NCBI GenBank assembly: GCA_016703425.1
Contig: JADJCA010000023.1
Coordinates: forward strand, 1-64,000
Source of the DNA: Myxococcales bacterium
Lineage (GTDB): Bacteria > Myxococcota_A > Polyangia > Polyangiales > Polyangiaceae
Reading direction: 5' to 3'
DNA length: 64,000 bases
Shown here: positions 23,425 to 32,310 of the stretch, in pieces
How positions within the stretch are numbered: position 1 is the first letter of the stretch
Layout: every line of letters starts with the position of its first letter
The notes under the pieces: model-generated
What the model saw: only the letters and a program-made list of their open reading frames with translations
Databases searched by the model: none
What the model was told of the DNA's origin: nothing
Translations under genes and position numbers: made by a program

Positions 23425-25554
23425 CTACTTCTTGGCTTCGAGCGCGAGCTTCTCGCGGTACTTCTTCGTCATCTCTTCTTGCTCTTGCTTCGGCACGATG
23501 GCGTAGCGAGCAAACTCCATGGTGAAGGTCCCCTTGCCTTGCGTCGCCGAGCGGAGGTCCGTCGAGTAGCCGAACATGGCGTTCAGCGGGACTTCGCAGG
23601 TGATGCTGACGCTGTCGCCAGCGACGGTCTCGAGAATGACGCCGCGCCGCTGGTTGACCTGACCGACGACGGAGCCTTGGAACTCCGTCGGTGCGTCGAT
23701 CTCGACCTTCATGATGGGCTCGAGGATCGTGGGCGCCGCCGCTTGATAGGCCTCGCGGAAGCCCATGAGGGCCGCCGTCTTGAAGGCCATTTCGGACGAG
23801 TCGACGGCGTGCGACGCGCCGTCGTTCACGGCGCAGCGAATGCCGACGACGGGGAAGCCGATCATCGTGCCCTTGCGGACGCCTTCCTTGAAGCCCTTGT
23901 CGCAGGAGCTGATGAACTCGCGCGGGATGGAGCCGCCGGTGACGTCGTCGACGAACTCGTAGCTCTCCACGGCGTCGGCCGGGAGCGGCTCGATGTACCC
24001 CATGACCTTGGCGTACTGCCCGGAGCCGCCGGTCTGCTTCTTGTGCGTGTAGTTGATCTCGGCGCGGCGCGTGATCGTCTCGCGGTACGCGACCTGCGGC
24101 TTGCCCGCGATGACGTCGCAGTTGTACTCGCGGCGCATGCGCTCCATGTAGATGTCGAGGTGGAGCTCGCCCATGCCGCTGATGATCGTCTGCTGCGACT
24201 CTTCGTCTTGGTGGACGCGGAAGGTCGGGTCTTCCTTCGTGAAGCGGTTGAGCGCCTTGGAGAAGTTGACCTCCGTCGAGCGATCCTTCGGCGCGACCGC
24301 GAGCGAGATGACGGCCGCCGGCACGTGCATCGACGTGAGGGTCACGTTGACCTTGCCGTCGGTGAAGGTTTCGCCGGAGCTCGCCTCGACGCCGTAGAAG
24401 GCGACGATGTCGCCGGCTTCCGCCGACGGAATCTCTTCGCGATCTTCCGAGTGCATGCGGAACATGCGGGGAACGCGGACCTTTCGCATCTCGTTTGAGA
24501 CGTTGAAGATCGTGTCGCCGGCCGAGACCGTGCCTTGGTAGACGCGGAAGTAGGTGAGCTGGCCGTACTTGTCTTGCTGGAGCTTGAACGCGAGACCGAC
24601 GAAGGGCTTCGTCGGATCGGAGTCGACGACGACCTTCTCTTCGCCCTTGTCCTGGTTGTGGGCCTCGTTCTTAATCTCTGTCGGATTCGGGAGGTAGTGC
24701 ACGACGTCGTCGAGCAAGAGCTGGACGCCCTTGTTCTTGATGGCCGACCCGCACATGACGGGCGTCATCTTGAGGGCGAGCGTGGCGCGGCGAATGGCGG
24801 CGCGGAGCTCTTCGACGGAGATGGGTTCTTCGTTGATGAACTTCTCGGCGAGGATGTCGTCGACGTCGGCGACGTCTTGGATGATCTTCTCGCGAGCGGC
24901 CTTGGTGGCGGCGGCGAACTCCTCGGGGACGTCGACCTCGCGGATAACTTCGCCGTCGTTCCCTTCGAAGAAGAAGGCCTTGCCGATGATCGGGTCGATG
25001 ATGCCCTTGAAGTCGGCTTCGGCGCCGATGGGCACCTGGATGGTCACCGGGTGGTGATTGAGCTTCTCTTTGAGCATCTCCGCGACGCGCTCGTAGTTGG
25101 CGCCGGGGTTGTCCATCTTGTTGACGAAGGCGATGCGCGGGACGTGGTACCGCTTCATCTGCTTGTCGACGGTGATCGACTGACTCTGCACGCCCTTGCC
25201 GGAGTCGAGCACGAGGATGGCGCCGTCTAGGACGCGGAGGGCGCGCTCGACCTCGATGGTGAAGTCGACGTGGCCTGGCGTGTCGATGATGTTGATGTTG
25301 TGGGGCTGGATTTGATCCTGCGAGCCGTTCCACACGCAGTAGGTCGCGGCCGACTGGATCGTGATGCCCTTCTCGCGCTCGAGATCCATCGAGTCCATCT
25401 TGGCGCCGACGCCGTCCTTGCCGCGCACCTCGTGGATCTTGTGGATTCGACCCGTGTAGAACAGGATGCGCTCGGTGAGCGTCGTCTTGCCGGAGTCGAT
25501 GTGAGCCGAGATGCCGATGTTACGGATGCGGTCTAGGGGGATGCGAGCGGCCAC
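23425..25554 (-). CDS. fusA: Elongation factor G, mitochondrial EFG1/spdEFG1-like
   Basis: 709 residues from GTG 25554, preceded by AGAGAGAAT. All EF-G domains are present. GTPase motifs: AHIDSGKTTLTER (P-loop), REKGITI (switch I), DTPGHVDF (G3) and NKMD (G4). It catalyses GTP-driven ribosomal translocation. HIDSGKTTLTER and INIIDTPGHVDFTIEVERALRVLDGA are closer to mitochondrial EFG1 and the bacterial spdEFG1 subgroup than to ordinary EF-G (HIDAGKTTTTER). It stands alone, not in the str operon with rpsL, rpsG and tuf. A second standard EF-G elsewhere in the genome is therefore likely. A terminator follows. Confidence 0.95.
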   Translation of the reverse strand: MAARIPLDRIRNIGISAHIDSGKTTLTERILFYTGRIHKIHEVRGKDGVGAKMDSMDLEREKGITIQSAATYCVWNGSQDQIQPHNINIIDTPGHVDFTIEVERALRVLDGAILVLDSGKGVQSQSITVDKQMKRYHVPRIAFVNKMDNPGANYERVAEMLKEKLNHHPVTIQVPIGAEADFKGIIDPIIGKAFFFEGNDGEVIREVDVPEEFAAATKAAREKIIQDVADVDDILAEKFINEEPISVEELRAAIRRATLALKMTPVMCGSAIKNKGVQLLLDDVVHYLPNPTEIKNEAHNQDKGEEKVVVDSDPTKPFVGLAFKLQQDKYGQLTYFRVYQGTVSAGDTIFNVSNEMRKVRVPRMFRMHSEDREEIPSAEAGDIVAFYGVEASSGETFTDGKVNVTLTSMHVPAAVISLAVAPKDRSTEVNFSKALNRFTKEDPTFRVHQDEESQQTIISGMGELHLDIYMERMRREYNCDVIAGKPQVAYRETITRRAEINYTHKKQTGGSGQYAKVMGYIEPLPADAVESYEFVDDVTGGSIPREFISSCDKGFKEGVRKGTMIGFPVVGIRCAVNDGASHAVDSSEMAFKTAALMGFREAYQAAAPTILEPIMKVEIDAPTEFQGSVVGQVNQRRGVILETVAGDSVSITCEVPLNAMFGYSTDLRSATQGKGTFTMEFARYAIVPKQEQEEMTKKYREKLALEAKK

Positions 25555-25788
25555 GGGATTCTCTCTCTCTTCTCGAAGGGGAGGGGGTCTGCAAGTGCCA
25601 GAAAATGCGTACCGGCAGTTACCACGTCGGCCGGCGATTTTGTAGCGATCCCAACGTTTGAGCCGCGGAGGGCAAAAGCCGCCGATTTGGCCGTCATTCT
25701 GGAGACTCAAGGGAAAAGCGCGGGCGAACGAGGGGTTCAGGACGCGCTTTCCCGCGGCTTTGGTCGACTCGCGGCCGCCCTGGCCGCC

Positions 25789-26304
25789 TCACGGGGCCGA
25801 TGGCAAACCTTCGAGGGCCGCCGTCAGGTCGGCGTCCTCCTGGCCTGTCACGGCGATTTTGCGCGCCGCCTTGGTCTCTCGATCGATCAAGGTGACGAGC
25901 ATCATGTCCTTGTAGGTTCCCTGCACCACGTGACCGCCGCCGCGCACGCGGACCGTGCCCTGGTAGGTGAAGTCTGTGACGTATCGGACAACGGCCACGC
26001 TCCGCACGCTGGCGATGGGGGGTGAGGGGTCGAGCGCCTTGTTGATGCGGTGGAAGTCGAGTCGGTTGGTGTCGGGACCGTAGGCGACTTTGAACACGAG
26101 GTAGGGGCGGGGCAGCGCCGCCGTGGCGGACGGGTTGAGGCCGCCCGCGACGCCTTCGGCGAGCGCGAACATGTTCTCGGTGTCGTGACGCAACGTTTCG
26201 CCCACGTTGCCGTAGCGCTCGAGCGCCCAGTCGTTGGCGTTGGGCTTCTTGCACGCAGACGCGGTCAAGACGATGGCCGCGAGGATAAGGGCAGCTTTCC
26301 CCAT
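25789..26304 (-). CDS. Small lipoprotein of unknown function
   Basis: 171 residues. The signal peptide ends in LTASAC, followed by KKPNANDW. The mature part is beta-rich: PRPYLVFKVAYG, VRSVAVVRYVTDF, VVQGTYKDMMLVTLIDRETK. No catalytic motif. It is upstream of fusA on the same strand, but with a gap of about 235 bases, so co-transcription is doubtful. Predicted outer-membrane lipoprotein. Confidence 0.65.
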   Translation of the reverse strand: MGKAALILAAIVLTASACKKPNANDWALERYGNVGETLRHDTENMFALAEGVAGGLNPSATAALPRPYLVFKVAYGPDTNRLDFHRINKALDPSPPIASVRSVAVVRYVTDFTYQGTVRVRGGGHVVQGTYKDMMLVTLIDRETKAARKIAVTGQEDADLTAALEGLPSAP

Positions 26305-26393
26305 GGCCGAAAACTATCACCGCCGCCAGCCGCGCCGCATGTCCATGCGCTCGCAAGGGCTAGCGCTTGTGCCAGCCCACGGAATCGTCTGAC

Positions 26394-27482
26394 ATGGCTC
26401 CCATGGGCCTCCTTCGTTCCGCCGCAGTTCCCCGCTCCCTCCTCGCGTCGACGTTCGTTCTCGCATCCCTCTCGTTGGGCGCATCCCTCGCAGCGTGCAG
26501 TAGCAGCGGCACCGATGGCAGTCCCGCCACCGCGGATGGGGGGACGACGACGGCAGACGGTGGCGTAGTGGCGAACGGGGAAGGGGGCGCCGCCGGTTCG
26601 GACTCCGGTACCAGCGTCACCGCGCCCGACGGCGCCGTCGCCTCTACGCCGGGCGCTCCGTCGCTCGGTGGCCAAGATGGCATCACCGGCACCTTCAACG
26701 GCGCGACCCACGCGCATACGGCCAGTCCGCTTCACGTTCCGCAGCAGACACCCACGGTCCTCATCGGTGCCAACGGCCCGACGACTCCGCTGCCGGACTC
26801 ATGGGCTCTCCGTTTTCTCCCGCAGGTCGGCACCCAGACTTGCAACGGGCAGAGCTGGGCCACCCGAGCGATCCCGCAGTCTCCGTGCTCGATCGACCAC
26901 GGGGAGGGCGGAAGGAAAGGGGGGGCTCGATAGCCCGTCCGACGCCCGATCTCCACGGGCGCCTCGCCGAGGCACCACAGGCTTGGAGCGCCACTGGCGC
27001 GTGTTCTTCTCCGACGGCCGACGTTCGCTCCAGACGACGTGGACGCGCTCGACTTTCGAGCTCGCGCGAGACCGTTCACTGAACGACGTCCGCGCCCTCG
27101 CGGCCGACAGAGCCAACCTTCGTCGCCAGCGGCGCATGCGACGCCGTCTCTGAGGCGATGTTGCTGGAAGCGCGCGACCAAGGGTTGGTCCGGCGCTCGA
27201 GCTGGCACCCCGCCCGAGCGCCTCCAGCGCGATCTCGGCCGTCAAGCGCGCTCAACAAGCTCGCCGATGGACCGAGGCGTCCAGGCGACCCCTCCGGTCC
27301 GCGTCCAGCGGCTCGGCCTCGCGGCCGGCAGAGTCCTCGGACTGCCAGCCGGTGGTGAATCGGGGACCAACGTCGCAGGACAGGAGCCGAGTACACCCGT
27401 GACTTTGGCCGACGAATTCGCGCCCCTCGCTCGACGAGGGGGCGCGACATTCGGCGAGCGAACTTCTGACTCAGGACTCTAG
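26394..27482 (+). pseudogene. Lipoprotein gene, probably broken by several frameshifts
   Basis: The first 180 residues are clear: a signal peptide with lipobox (SLAAC), a Gly/Thr/Asp linker and a domain with NGATHAHTASPLHVP and RFLPQVGTQTCNGQSWATR. A stop at 26931 follows a run of seven G. Dropping one G lets the protein continue (HWRVFFSDGRRSLQTTWTR); two more shifts near 27110-27125 and 27200 would restore coding to the stop at 27482, where the frame is again the first one. The total then equals 363 codons. The later two shifts are guesses from composition and phrase quality. If they are wrong, 26934-27596 is a decayed or non-coding spacer. Confidence 0.4.
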
Positions 27483-27596
27483 GCGAGCCTCGTCGCCTCG
27501 ATAAACGCCATCGAGTCTGCCCGGTGGCGGTCGAATCCGTTCCGCCGCTGCGCGCGCGCTTTTTTTGGGCCTGAACTTCGGCTATCGACAGCGCCG

Positions 27597-28400
27597 ATGC
27601 ACCGCTCCCCCAAAGTACTTCTCGCTTCCTTCGGCACGCTCTCGCTCTCCCTCGCGCTTTCCTACGGATGCTCGAGCGACGACGAGGCGACGGCGCCTTC
27701 CGACGCGGGCAACGTCGAGGCGACGGCCGCCGATCGAAAGGTCACGACGACGCCCGATGCGGCAGGGGCCGTCGATGCGGCGGTGACGTGCGAGCCGCAA
27801 GACGTCAGCGCCTTCGAGCCGAATTGGCAGCCCCCGGCGCCGATGCGCGCGGGACGGTGCTCGCCATCGCAAGCCGCAGCCTTCTCGGAGTGCTCCTACG
27901 GGCATGCTGGCTACGATCAAGCCAAGTGCGACGCCTTCAACGCGGCTCCGGCGAATGCCGACTGCATCGCCTGCGCGGGTGGAGCCACCGTGGCAACGGC
28001 GGGATCGACGAACGTGAACTACGGCGGCTGCGTCGCCCATCTGACGGGCGACAAGTCGACAGCCGGGTGCGGCGCCAAGATCCAGGCGGCTGAGCAGTGT
28101 CAGCGCGCGGCCTGTGAGAAGGTGTGCCCCGTCGCCGCGGGCAACGACGCCCAGTTCAAGGCCTACACGAAGTGCCTCGACGACGCCTGGACGGACGTTT
28201 GCGGCAGCTTCTCGTCGGCGACGAGCTGCGCGGACGACTTCCGCAAGGGTACGGGCCCGGGCGCGGCGTGTTATCCAAACACCACAGACTTTGGCGTCAT
28301 CATCCGCACCTACGTCGACTTCTTCTGCGCGAGTCCGGCCGGCGACGGCGGCACCGACGCCGCGAGCGACGGCCCCCACGACGCGACGAGCGGCGGCTGA
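27597..28400 (+). CDS. Cys-rich lipoprotein
   Basis: 267 residues. The signal peptide ends in LSYGC, followed by SSDDEA and an Asp/Ala linker to about residue 65. The mature domain has about 14 cysteines in a helical pattern: QAAAFSECSYG, DCIACAGG, NYGGCVAHL, EQCQRAACEKVCP, YTKCLDDAW, TSCADDF and AACYP. An Asp/Gly tail ends the protein. It looks like a disulfide-stabilised surface helical bundle; similar proteins are common and unnamed in Polyangia. The next lipoprotein gene starts 55 bases later. Confidence 0.7.
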   Translation: MHRSPKVLLASFGTLSLSLALSYGCSSDDEATAPSDAGNVEATAADRKVTTTPDAAGAVDAAVTCEPQDVSAFEPNWQPPAPMRAGRCSPSQAAAFSECSYGHAGYDQAKCDAFNAAPANADCIACAGGATVATAGSTNVNYGGCVAHLTGDKSTAGCGAKIQAAEQCQRAACEKVCPVAAGNDAQFKAYTKCLDDAWTDVCGSFSSATSCADDFRKGTGPGAACYPNTTDFGVIIRTYVDFFCASPAGDGGTDAASDGPHDATSGG

Positions 28401-28455
28401 GGCCCACCTCGCGCCCGCGGCTCCCGTCGGGCCGCGCGCTTCGCGTGAGCCGCGG

Positions 28456-29022
28456 GTGAGGGCTGGCGAGGTCCTCGCGCGGGCCTGCGCGCTAGGCGCG
28501 CTCATCGCCTCATGCGGACGCTCCCCGCCGCCCGCGCTAGAGGAGCCGAGCAAGCCACCGATGGCTCCCAGCATCGCGCAAGATGCCGGTGCCGGCGCGA
28601 TCGCGGCGCAAGCGTCGGCGGTGGGGCAAGCGGGAAGGGAAGCCGGAACGGAGGGCGGAACGGAACCCGGAACGGGAGCCGACTGCGTCGCCGCACCGGA
28701 GCGCTCTACGGCGCGCCCCCATGACATCGACGGCGACGGCGCAGACGAGCTCGTGGTTCCCGAGGGACGAGAGCTCGTCTTCTACGCGGCGCGCGGGCGC
28801 TGCCACGCCGTCGTCGCTCGCGTTCCGCTCGCCGGTCGTTTCGCCTTCCTCTACGTGTCGGAGAAGGCGTCGGAGAAGGGCGAGACGAAGCGCGACATCG
28901 CCGTCGACACGTGGCTCTACCACGGCGATCGCAAGCGCGTCCGCTACTCCTTCCGGGACGGCGCGTACGTCGAGACGGGCACCGAGCAGCTCATCGAAGG
29001 CCCGCGCAGCAAGCGGCGGTGA
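28456..29022 (+). CDS. FG-GAP/VCBS-like single-repeat lipoprotein
   Basis: 188 residues from GTG 28456; earlier starts give Arg/Pro-rich sequence and are rejected. The signal peptide ends in GALIASC. A Gly/Thr/Glu linker follows with a short GREAGTEGGTEPGTG repeat. The domain holds DIDGDGADELVVPEGRELVF, a calcium-binding FG-GAP-like loop, then beta strands (FAFLYVSEKASEKGETK, DTWLYHGDRKRVRYSF). Probably a surface-exposed calcium-binding lipoprotein. Start choice is uncertain. Confidence 0.6.
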   Translation: MRAGEVLARACALGALIASCGRSPPPALEEPSKPPMAPSIAQDAGAGAIAAQASAVGQAGREAGTEGGTEPGTGADCVAAPERSTARPHDIDGDGADELVVPEGRELVFYAARGRCHAVVARVPLAGRFAFLYVSEKASEKGETKRDIAVDTWLYHGDRKRVRYSFRDGAYVETGTEQLIEGPRSKRR

Positions 29023-29166
29023 GGCGCCGGTGGGGCGCCCTCGCGCGATAGACATCCCCGTCGATCGCGCACGCGCCAGGCGTGTGGTAGGACGGCGAGC
29101 GTCAGCTTCGGAGTGGTCCCGCGATCGTGCGGCGTCACGCTTTGGCCGACCCGAGACCCGCAACCC

Positions 29167-30078
29167 ATGTCCAGAGACACCGTGACCACGGCAAAGCGCC
29201 CGCAAGCGATCGTGGCTCCCTTCAACACCGGCAAGGTCGACGTCACAGAGATCTTCGGTGCCTTCGCGGAGCTGGACGCGCTCTCGGAGGAGCTCGTCCA
29301 AAGCGAGCTCGGCGCATGGCTGGGGCCGGTCCCGAACCTCGACGCCATGGACAATCGCGAGCGGCGCGCGCAGGGGCTCCCGCTCAGGCCGCTTCGCCTC
29401 ACCGCCGTTTCCGTGGCCACCGACGCCGACGTGCTCGACCTCGGGCCCATCGCCGAGGAGCAACTGCGCCTCGCGGGCAAGAGCTGGGACGGACAGGACC
29501 TAGCGCCGGAAGACCGCCTCGACGGTGAGCTCGAAGGCTCCTTCGCGGGGACGCTCGAGCGCCGCGTGCTCGCCGACGCCGACGCGAAGCGCAACACCCC
29601 GCTCTTTGACGTGCTCCTCTTTGCCGACGACGCGGGCATCGTCTTCGAAGCCGGCACCACGCGGCAGGTGGCCTTGATCGCGTACCGCAAGGTCGAGATG
29701 AAGGACGGTCGTACGCGCCGCGCCATCGAGGACGCCATCGGCGTGCCCGCCGTGCCATCGAGCGTCGCGCCGCCGGCAGCGGCCTCGGCCCCGTCGATGC
29801 CCGCGCTCGTGGTCGGCGAGAAGAGCGCCGAGAAGAACGCCCTAAGGAAAGCGCCCGCGGTGAAGAAGGTCTCGGCGAAGAAGAGCGCCCTGAAGAAAGC
29901 GCCCGCGGTAAAGAAGGCAGCCGCGCCCAAAGCGCCCAAAGTGAAGGCCGCCTCGAAGAAGGCTCCGTCGGCGGCGACGAAGGCCAAGGGAAGCGCGGAG
30001 AAAGCGTCACCGAAGGCGCCGAAGTCCAAGGCCGCTGGCGCGAAGCCCAAGAAGAAGGCGACCTCCCGCGCTGGATGA
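29167..30078 (+). CDS. Protein with histone-H1-like Lys/Ala/Pro tail
   Basis: 303 residues from ATG 29167. Residues 1-190 form a soluble domain (VAPFNTGKVDVTEIFGAF, ELVQSELGAWLGPVPN, LFDVLLFADDAGIVFEAGT) that I do not recognise. From about 225 to the end the sequence is almost entirely Lys, Ala, Pro and Ser, with repeated ALKKAPAVKK and KAPK units, like eukaryotic H1 tails and bacterial H1-like proteins. Such tails bind nucleic acid or polyanions nonspecifically. The stop overlaps the next gene (ATGA at 30075). Cytosolic by prediction. Confidence 0.65.
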   Translation: MSRDTVTTAKRPQAIVAPFNTGKVDVTEIFGAFAELDALSEELVQSELGAWLGPVPNLDAMDNRERRAQGLPLRPLRLTAVSVATDADVLDLGPIAEEQLRLAGKSWDGQDLAPEDRLDGELEGSFAGTLERRVLADADAKRNTPLFDVLLFADDAGIVFEAGTTRQVALIAYRKVEMKDGRTRRAIEDAIGVPAVPSSVAPPAAASAPSMPALVVGEKSAEKNALRKAPAVKKVSAKKSALKKAPAVKKAAAPKAPKVKAASKKAPSAATKAKGSAEKASPKAPKSKAAGAKPKKKATSRAG

Positions 30079-31541
30079 TGCGCATCGCGCGCCGCTTGCT
30101 GCTGCCGGTGATCGTGCTCCTCGTGCACGGACGGTATGTCGGCTTCGGCTTCACTTCGCTCGATGACCTCACGCTCATTGCCAACGACCAAGCGTTTCTG
30201 ACGAGCGCCGGCGTGTTGTGGCGCGCCTTCGCGCGGAGCTACTTTCACGCCGCCGAAGCGGCCCACACCTACGTCCGGCCCGTCGTGACGCTGTCCTATG
30301 CGCTCGACGCGCGTCTCTTTGGGGCGGCCGCCGGTGGCTATCACGCGACGAACGTCCTCCTTCACCTCGGCGCGTCGTGGCTCGTCTGGGTCCTCTTCTG
30401 TCGTGCAAAGCTGAGCGGTGCCGTCGCGACGGTCGCGTCCGTGCTCTTCGCTGTCCACCCCGTGGTCGTGCCGGCGGTGGCGTGGATTCCCGGTCGCAAC
30501 GACTCGCTCTTGGCGGTGTTCTCGCTCGCTTCCGTCCTGGCCTATGGCGAAGCCCGTGTCGGCGCCCGCGCGGTCCGGTGGCGTGCGCTGCACATCGTGA
30601 CCTTCGCGCTCGCGATGTTCACGAAGGAGACGGCGGTGGTCGTGCCGCTCCTCTGTTTGGCGTGGGGCCGCTGCGTCCCACAAGATGAGTCCAGCGCACG
30701 TCAACGATGCTGGCGCGTCGCGGCGCACTCGATCGGGTGGGCGTCGGTTATCGCGCTCTTCTTCGCCGCGCGAACTCGGGCACTGCCGGGAGCTGGGCCG
30801 CCACCGCTCGACGTCGCCGCGGCGCTCCGTCGCGCGCCTTTGCTCGTGGCTAGCGCGGGCAAGCTGCTTTTTCCCGTGAACCTCGCCCCCATCGCCACGC
30901 TCGAAGACACGACCTTGTGGCCCGGCGCGCTCTCGCTTGCGCTCGCCGCTAGCCTTATCGCCCTCGTCGTTCGCCGCGGCGGCAAACCGCGGACGGCGGT
31001 GCTCATCTTCGGCGGCGCGCTCTACGTTCTTCCCCTCGTTCCGACGCTCTTCGTGGGCGGCTCGCTCGCCCTCGAGAACCGACTGTACTTGCCCACCGCA
31101 GGCGCGCTCCTCGTCGTTGCGGAGTTGCTCGACCACGCGCGCATCGAACGCGCGCTCTTCCTAGCGTTTGCGTGTGTGACGGCGGCGGCGCTCGCGGCGC
31201 TGACGTTTGGCGGTGCGAGCGCCTACCGCGATCCCTTGTCGTTCGGGAAAGCCGCCGTGGCGGCCGCGCCGCGGTCCGCGTTGGCGCGCTTTACCTTGGG
31301 GCAAGCGCGCCAACTGCGCGGCGACCTCGACGCGGCGATGGGCGACTACGCGACGGCGCTTGCCATCGACCCCCGCGAGCCCATCGTTCGCAACAACATC
31401 GCGGTCGTTCACATGCGTCGCGGTGACTGGGCGCGGGCGGAGGCGGCGCTCCTGGCTGAGCTTGCCGTGAACCCCGGCTACGGGGCCGCGCTTCAGAACC
31501 TCGCCATCGTACGAGACCGTCTCTCGGCGAAGGGCCCGTGA
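30075..31541 (+). CDS. GT-C-like multi-pass membrane protein with C-terminal TPRs
   Basis: 488 residues, ATGA-coupled to the preceding gene. About ten membrane segments: a luminal FTSLDDLTLI near residue 25, then HTYVRPVVTLSYALDARLFG and GYHATNVLLHL, the pattern of PMT/TMTC-type GT-C glycosyltransferases. PGRNDSLLAVFS and FTKETAVVVPLLCL are further family marks. The C-terminal 100 residues form TPR-like helices (ALARFTLGQARQLRGDLDAA, PIVRNNIAVVHMRRGDWARAEAAL). It should sit in the inner membrane and transfer a sugar from a lipid carrier, or be an inactive relative. Donor and acceptor are unknown. Confidence 0.75.
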   Translation: MMRIARRLLLPVIVLLVHGRYVGFGFTSLDDLTLIANDQAFLTSAGVLWRAFARSYFHAAEAAHTYVRPVVTLSYALDARLFGAAAGGYHATNVLLHLGASWLVWVLFCRAKLSGAVATVASVLFAVHPVVVPAVAWIPGRNDSLLAVFSLASVLAYGEARVGARAVRWRALHIVTFALAMFTKETAVVVPLLCLAWGRCVPQDESSARQRCWRVAAHSIGWASVIALFFAARTRALPGAGPPPLDVAAALRRAPLLVASAGKLLFPVNLAPIATLEDTTLWPGALSLALAASLIALVVRRGGKPRTAVLIFGGALYVLPLVPTLFVGGSLALENRLYLPTAGALLVVAELLDHARIERALFLAFACVTAAALAALTFGGASAYRDPLSFGKAAVAAAPRSALARFTLGQARQLRGDLDAAMGDYATALAIDPREPIVRNNIAVVHMRRGDWARAEAALLAELAVNPGYGAALQNLAIVRDRLSAKGP

Positions 31542-31574
31542 CCGCTGGCCGCCGCTGGGTTATGGGCTTTCGCC

Positions 31575-32273
31575 ATGGGCGCACAGTGGAAGCAAAAGAA
31601 CCGCGAGGCTTCGGCCAACGCGAAGGGCCGTATGTTCTCGAAGCTCGCCAAGGAGATCATGGTGGCGGCGCGCGGCGGCGCGGACCCGAACTCCAACGCG
31701 CGCCTTCGCATGGCCGTTGAGGCCGCGAAGAAGGCGTCGATGACGAAAGACACGCTCGAGCGCGCCATCAAGAAGGGCGCCGGGCTCACCGATGAGCCGG
31801 TTCAATACGAGACGGTGACGTACGAAGGTTTCGCGCCCAATCAGGTGCCGGTCATCGTCGAGTGCCTTACCGACAACCGCAACCGCACCTCCGCGAACGT
31901 GCGCGTCCTCTTCCGGAAGGGCCAGCTCGGCGCGTCGGGCTCCGTGTCGTGGGATTTCAACCGCGTAGGGCAAGTGGAGGCGACGCCGCCGGCCGTCGGT
32001 GTCGACGCCGAAGAGGCGGCCATCGAGAGCGGCGCGCAAGATCTCGAGAGCGACGACGACGGCACGACGCGATTCTTTACTGAGCCCGGTGACGTCGATC
32101 TCGTGAGCAAGGCGCTCGCCGATCGGAAGTGGACCGTCACCTCGGCGCAGCTCATTTGGAAGGCAAAGAACCCCGTCGCCGTCGACGACGCCAAACGCGC
32201 CGAGGTCGAAGCGTTCTTGGAAGGCCTCGACGAAGACGACGACGTTCAGAACATCTACGTCGGGCTCGCGTAG
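31575..32273 (+). CDS. yebC: YebC/PmpR-family protein
   Basis: 232 residues. The family signature opens the protein (GAQWKQKNREASANAKGRMF) and continues with SKLAKEIMVAARGGADP and LERAIKKGAG. Three-domain YebC/TACO1 proteins act on translating ribosomes at difficult sequences, and some members bind DNA as regulators. Length and motifs are normal. The usual neighbours ruvC/ruvA are absent. It is convergent with the ferritin-like lipoprotein gene. Confidence 0.93.
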   Translation: MGAQWKQKNREASANAKGRMFSKLAKEIMVAARGGADPNSNARLRMAVEAAKKASMTKDTLERAIKKGAGLTDEPVQYETVTYEGFAPNQVPVIVECLTDNRNRTSANVRVLFRKGQLGASGSVSWDFNRVGQVEATPPAVGVDAEEAAIESGAQDLESDDDGTTRFFTEPGDVDLVSKALADRKWTVTSAQLIWKAKNPVAVDDAKRAEVEAFLEGLDEDDDVQNIYVGLA

Positions 32274-32310
32274 CGCTTCACCTCCGCCGCGCCGTCGGTC
32301 CGGTGCCGAC

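Noticed and set aside
22531..24498. 655-residue plus-strand frame over fusA
   Set aside because: Runs antisense to an unmistakable EF-G; composition is that of a shadow.
28944..31136. 730-residue antisense frame over the H1-tailed and GT-C genes
   Set aside because: Arg/Ala-rich with no domain; the sense genes have overlapping starts and recognisable families.
32280..32305. GTCGG/CCGAC repeat between YebC and the ferritin-like gene
   Set aside because: Short stem in GC-rich DNA, expected by chance.
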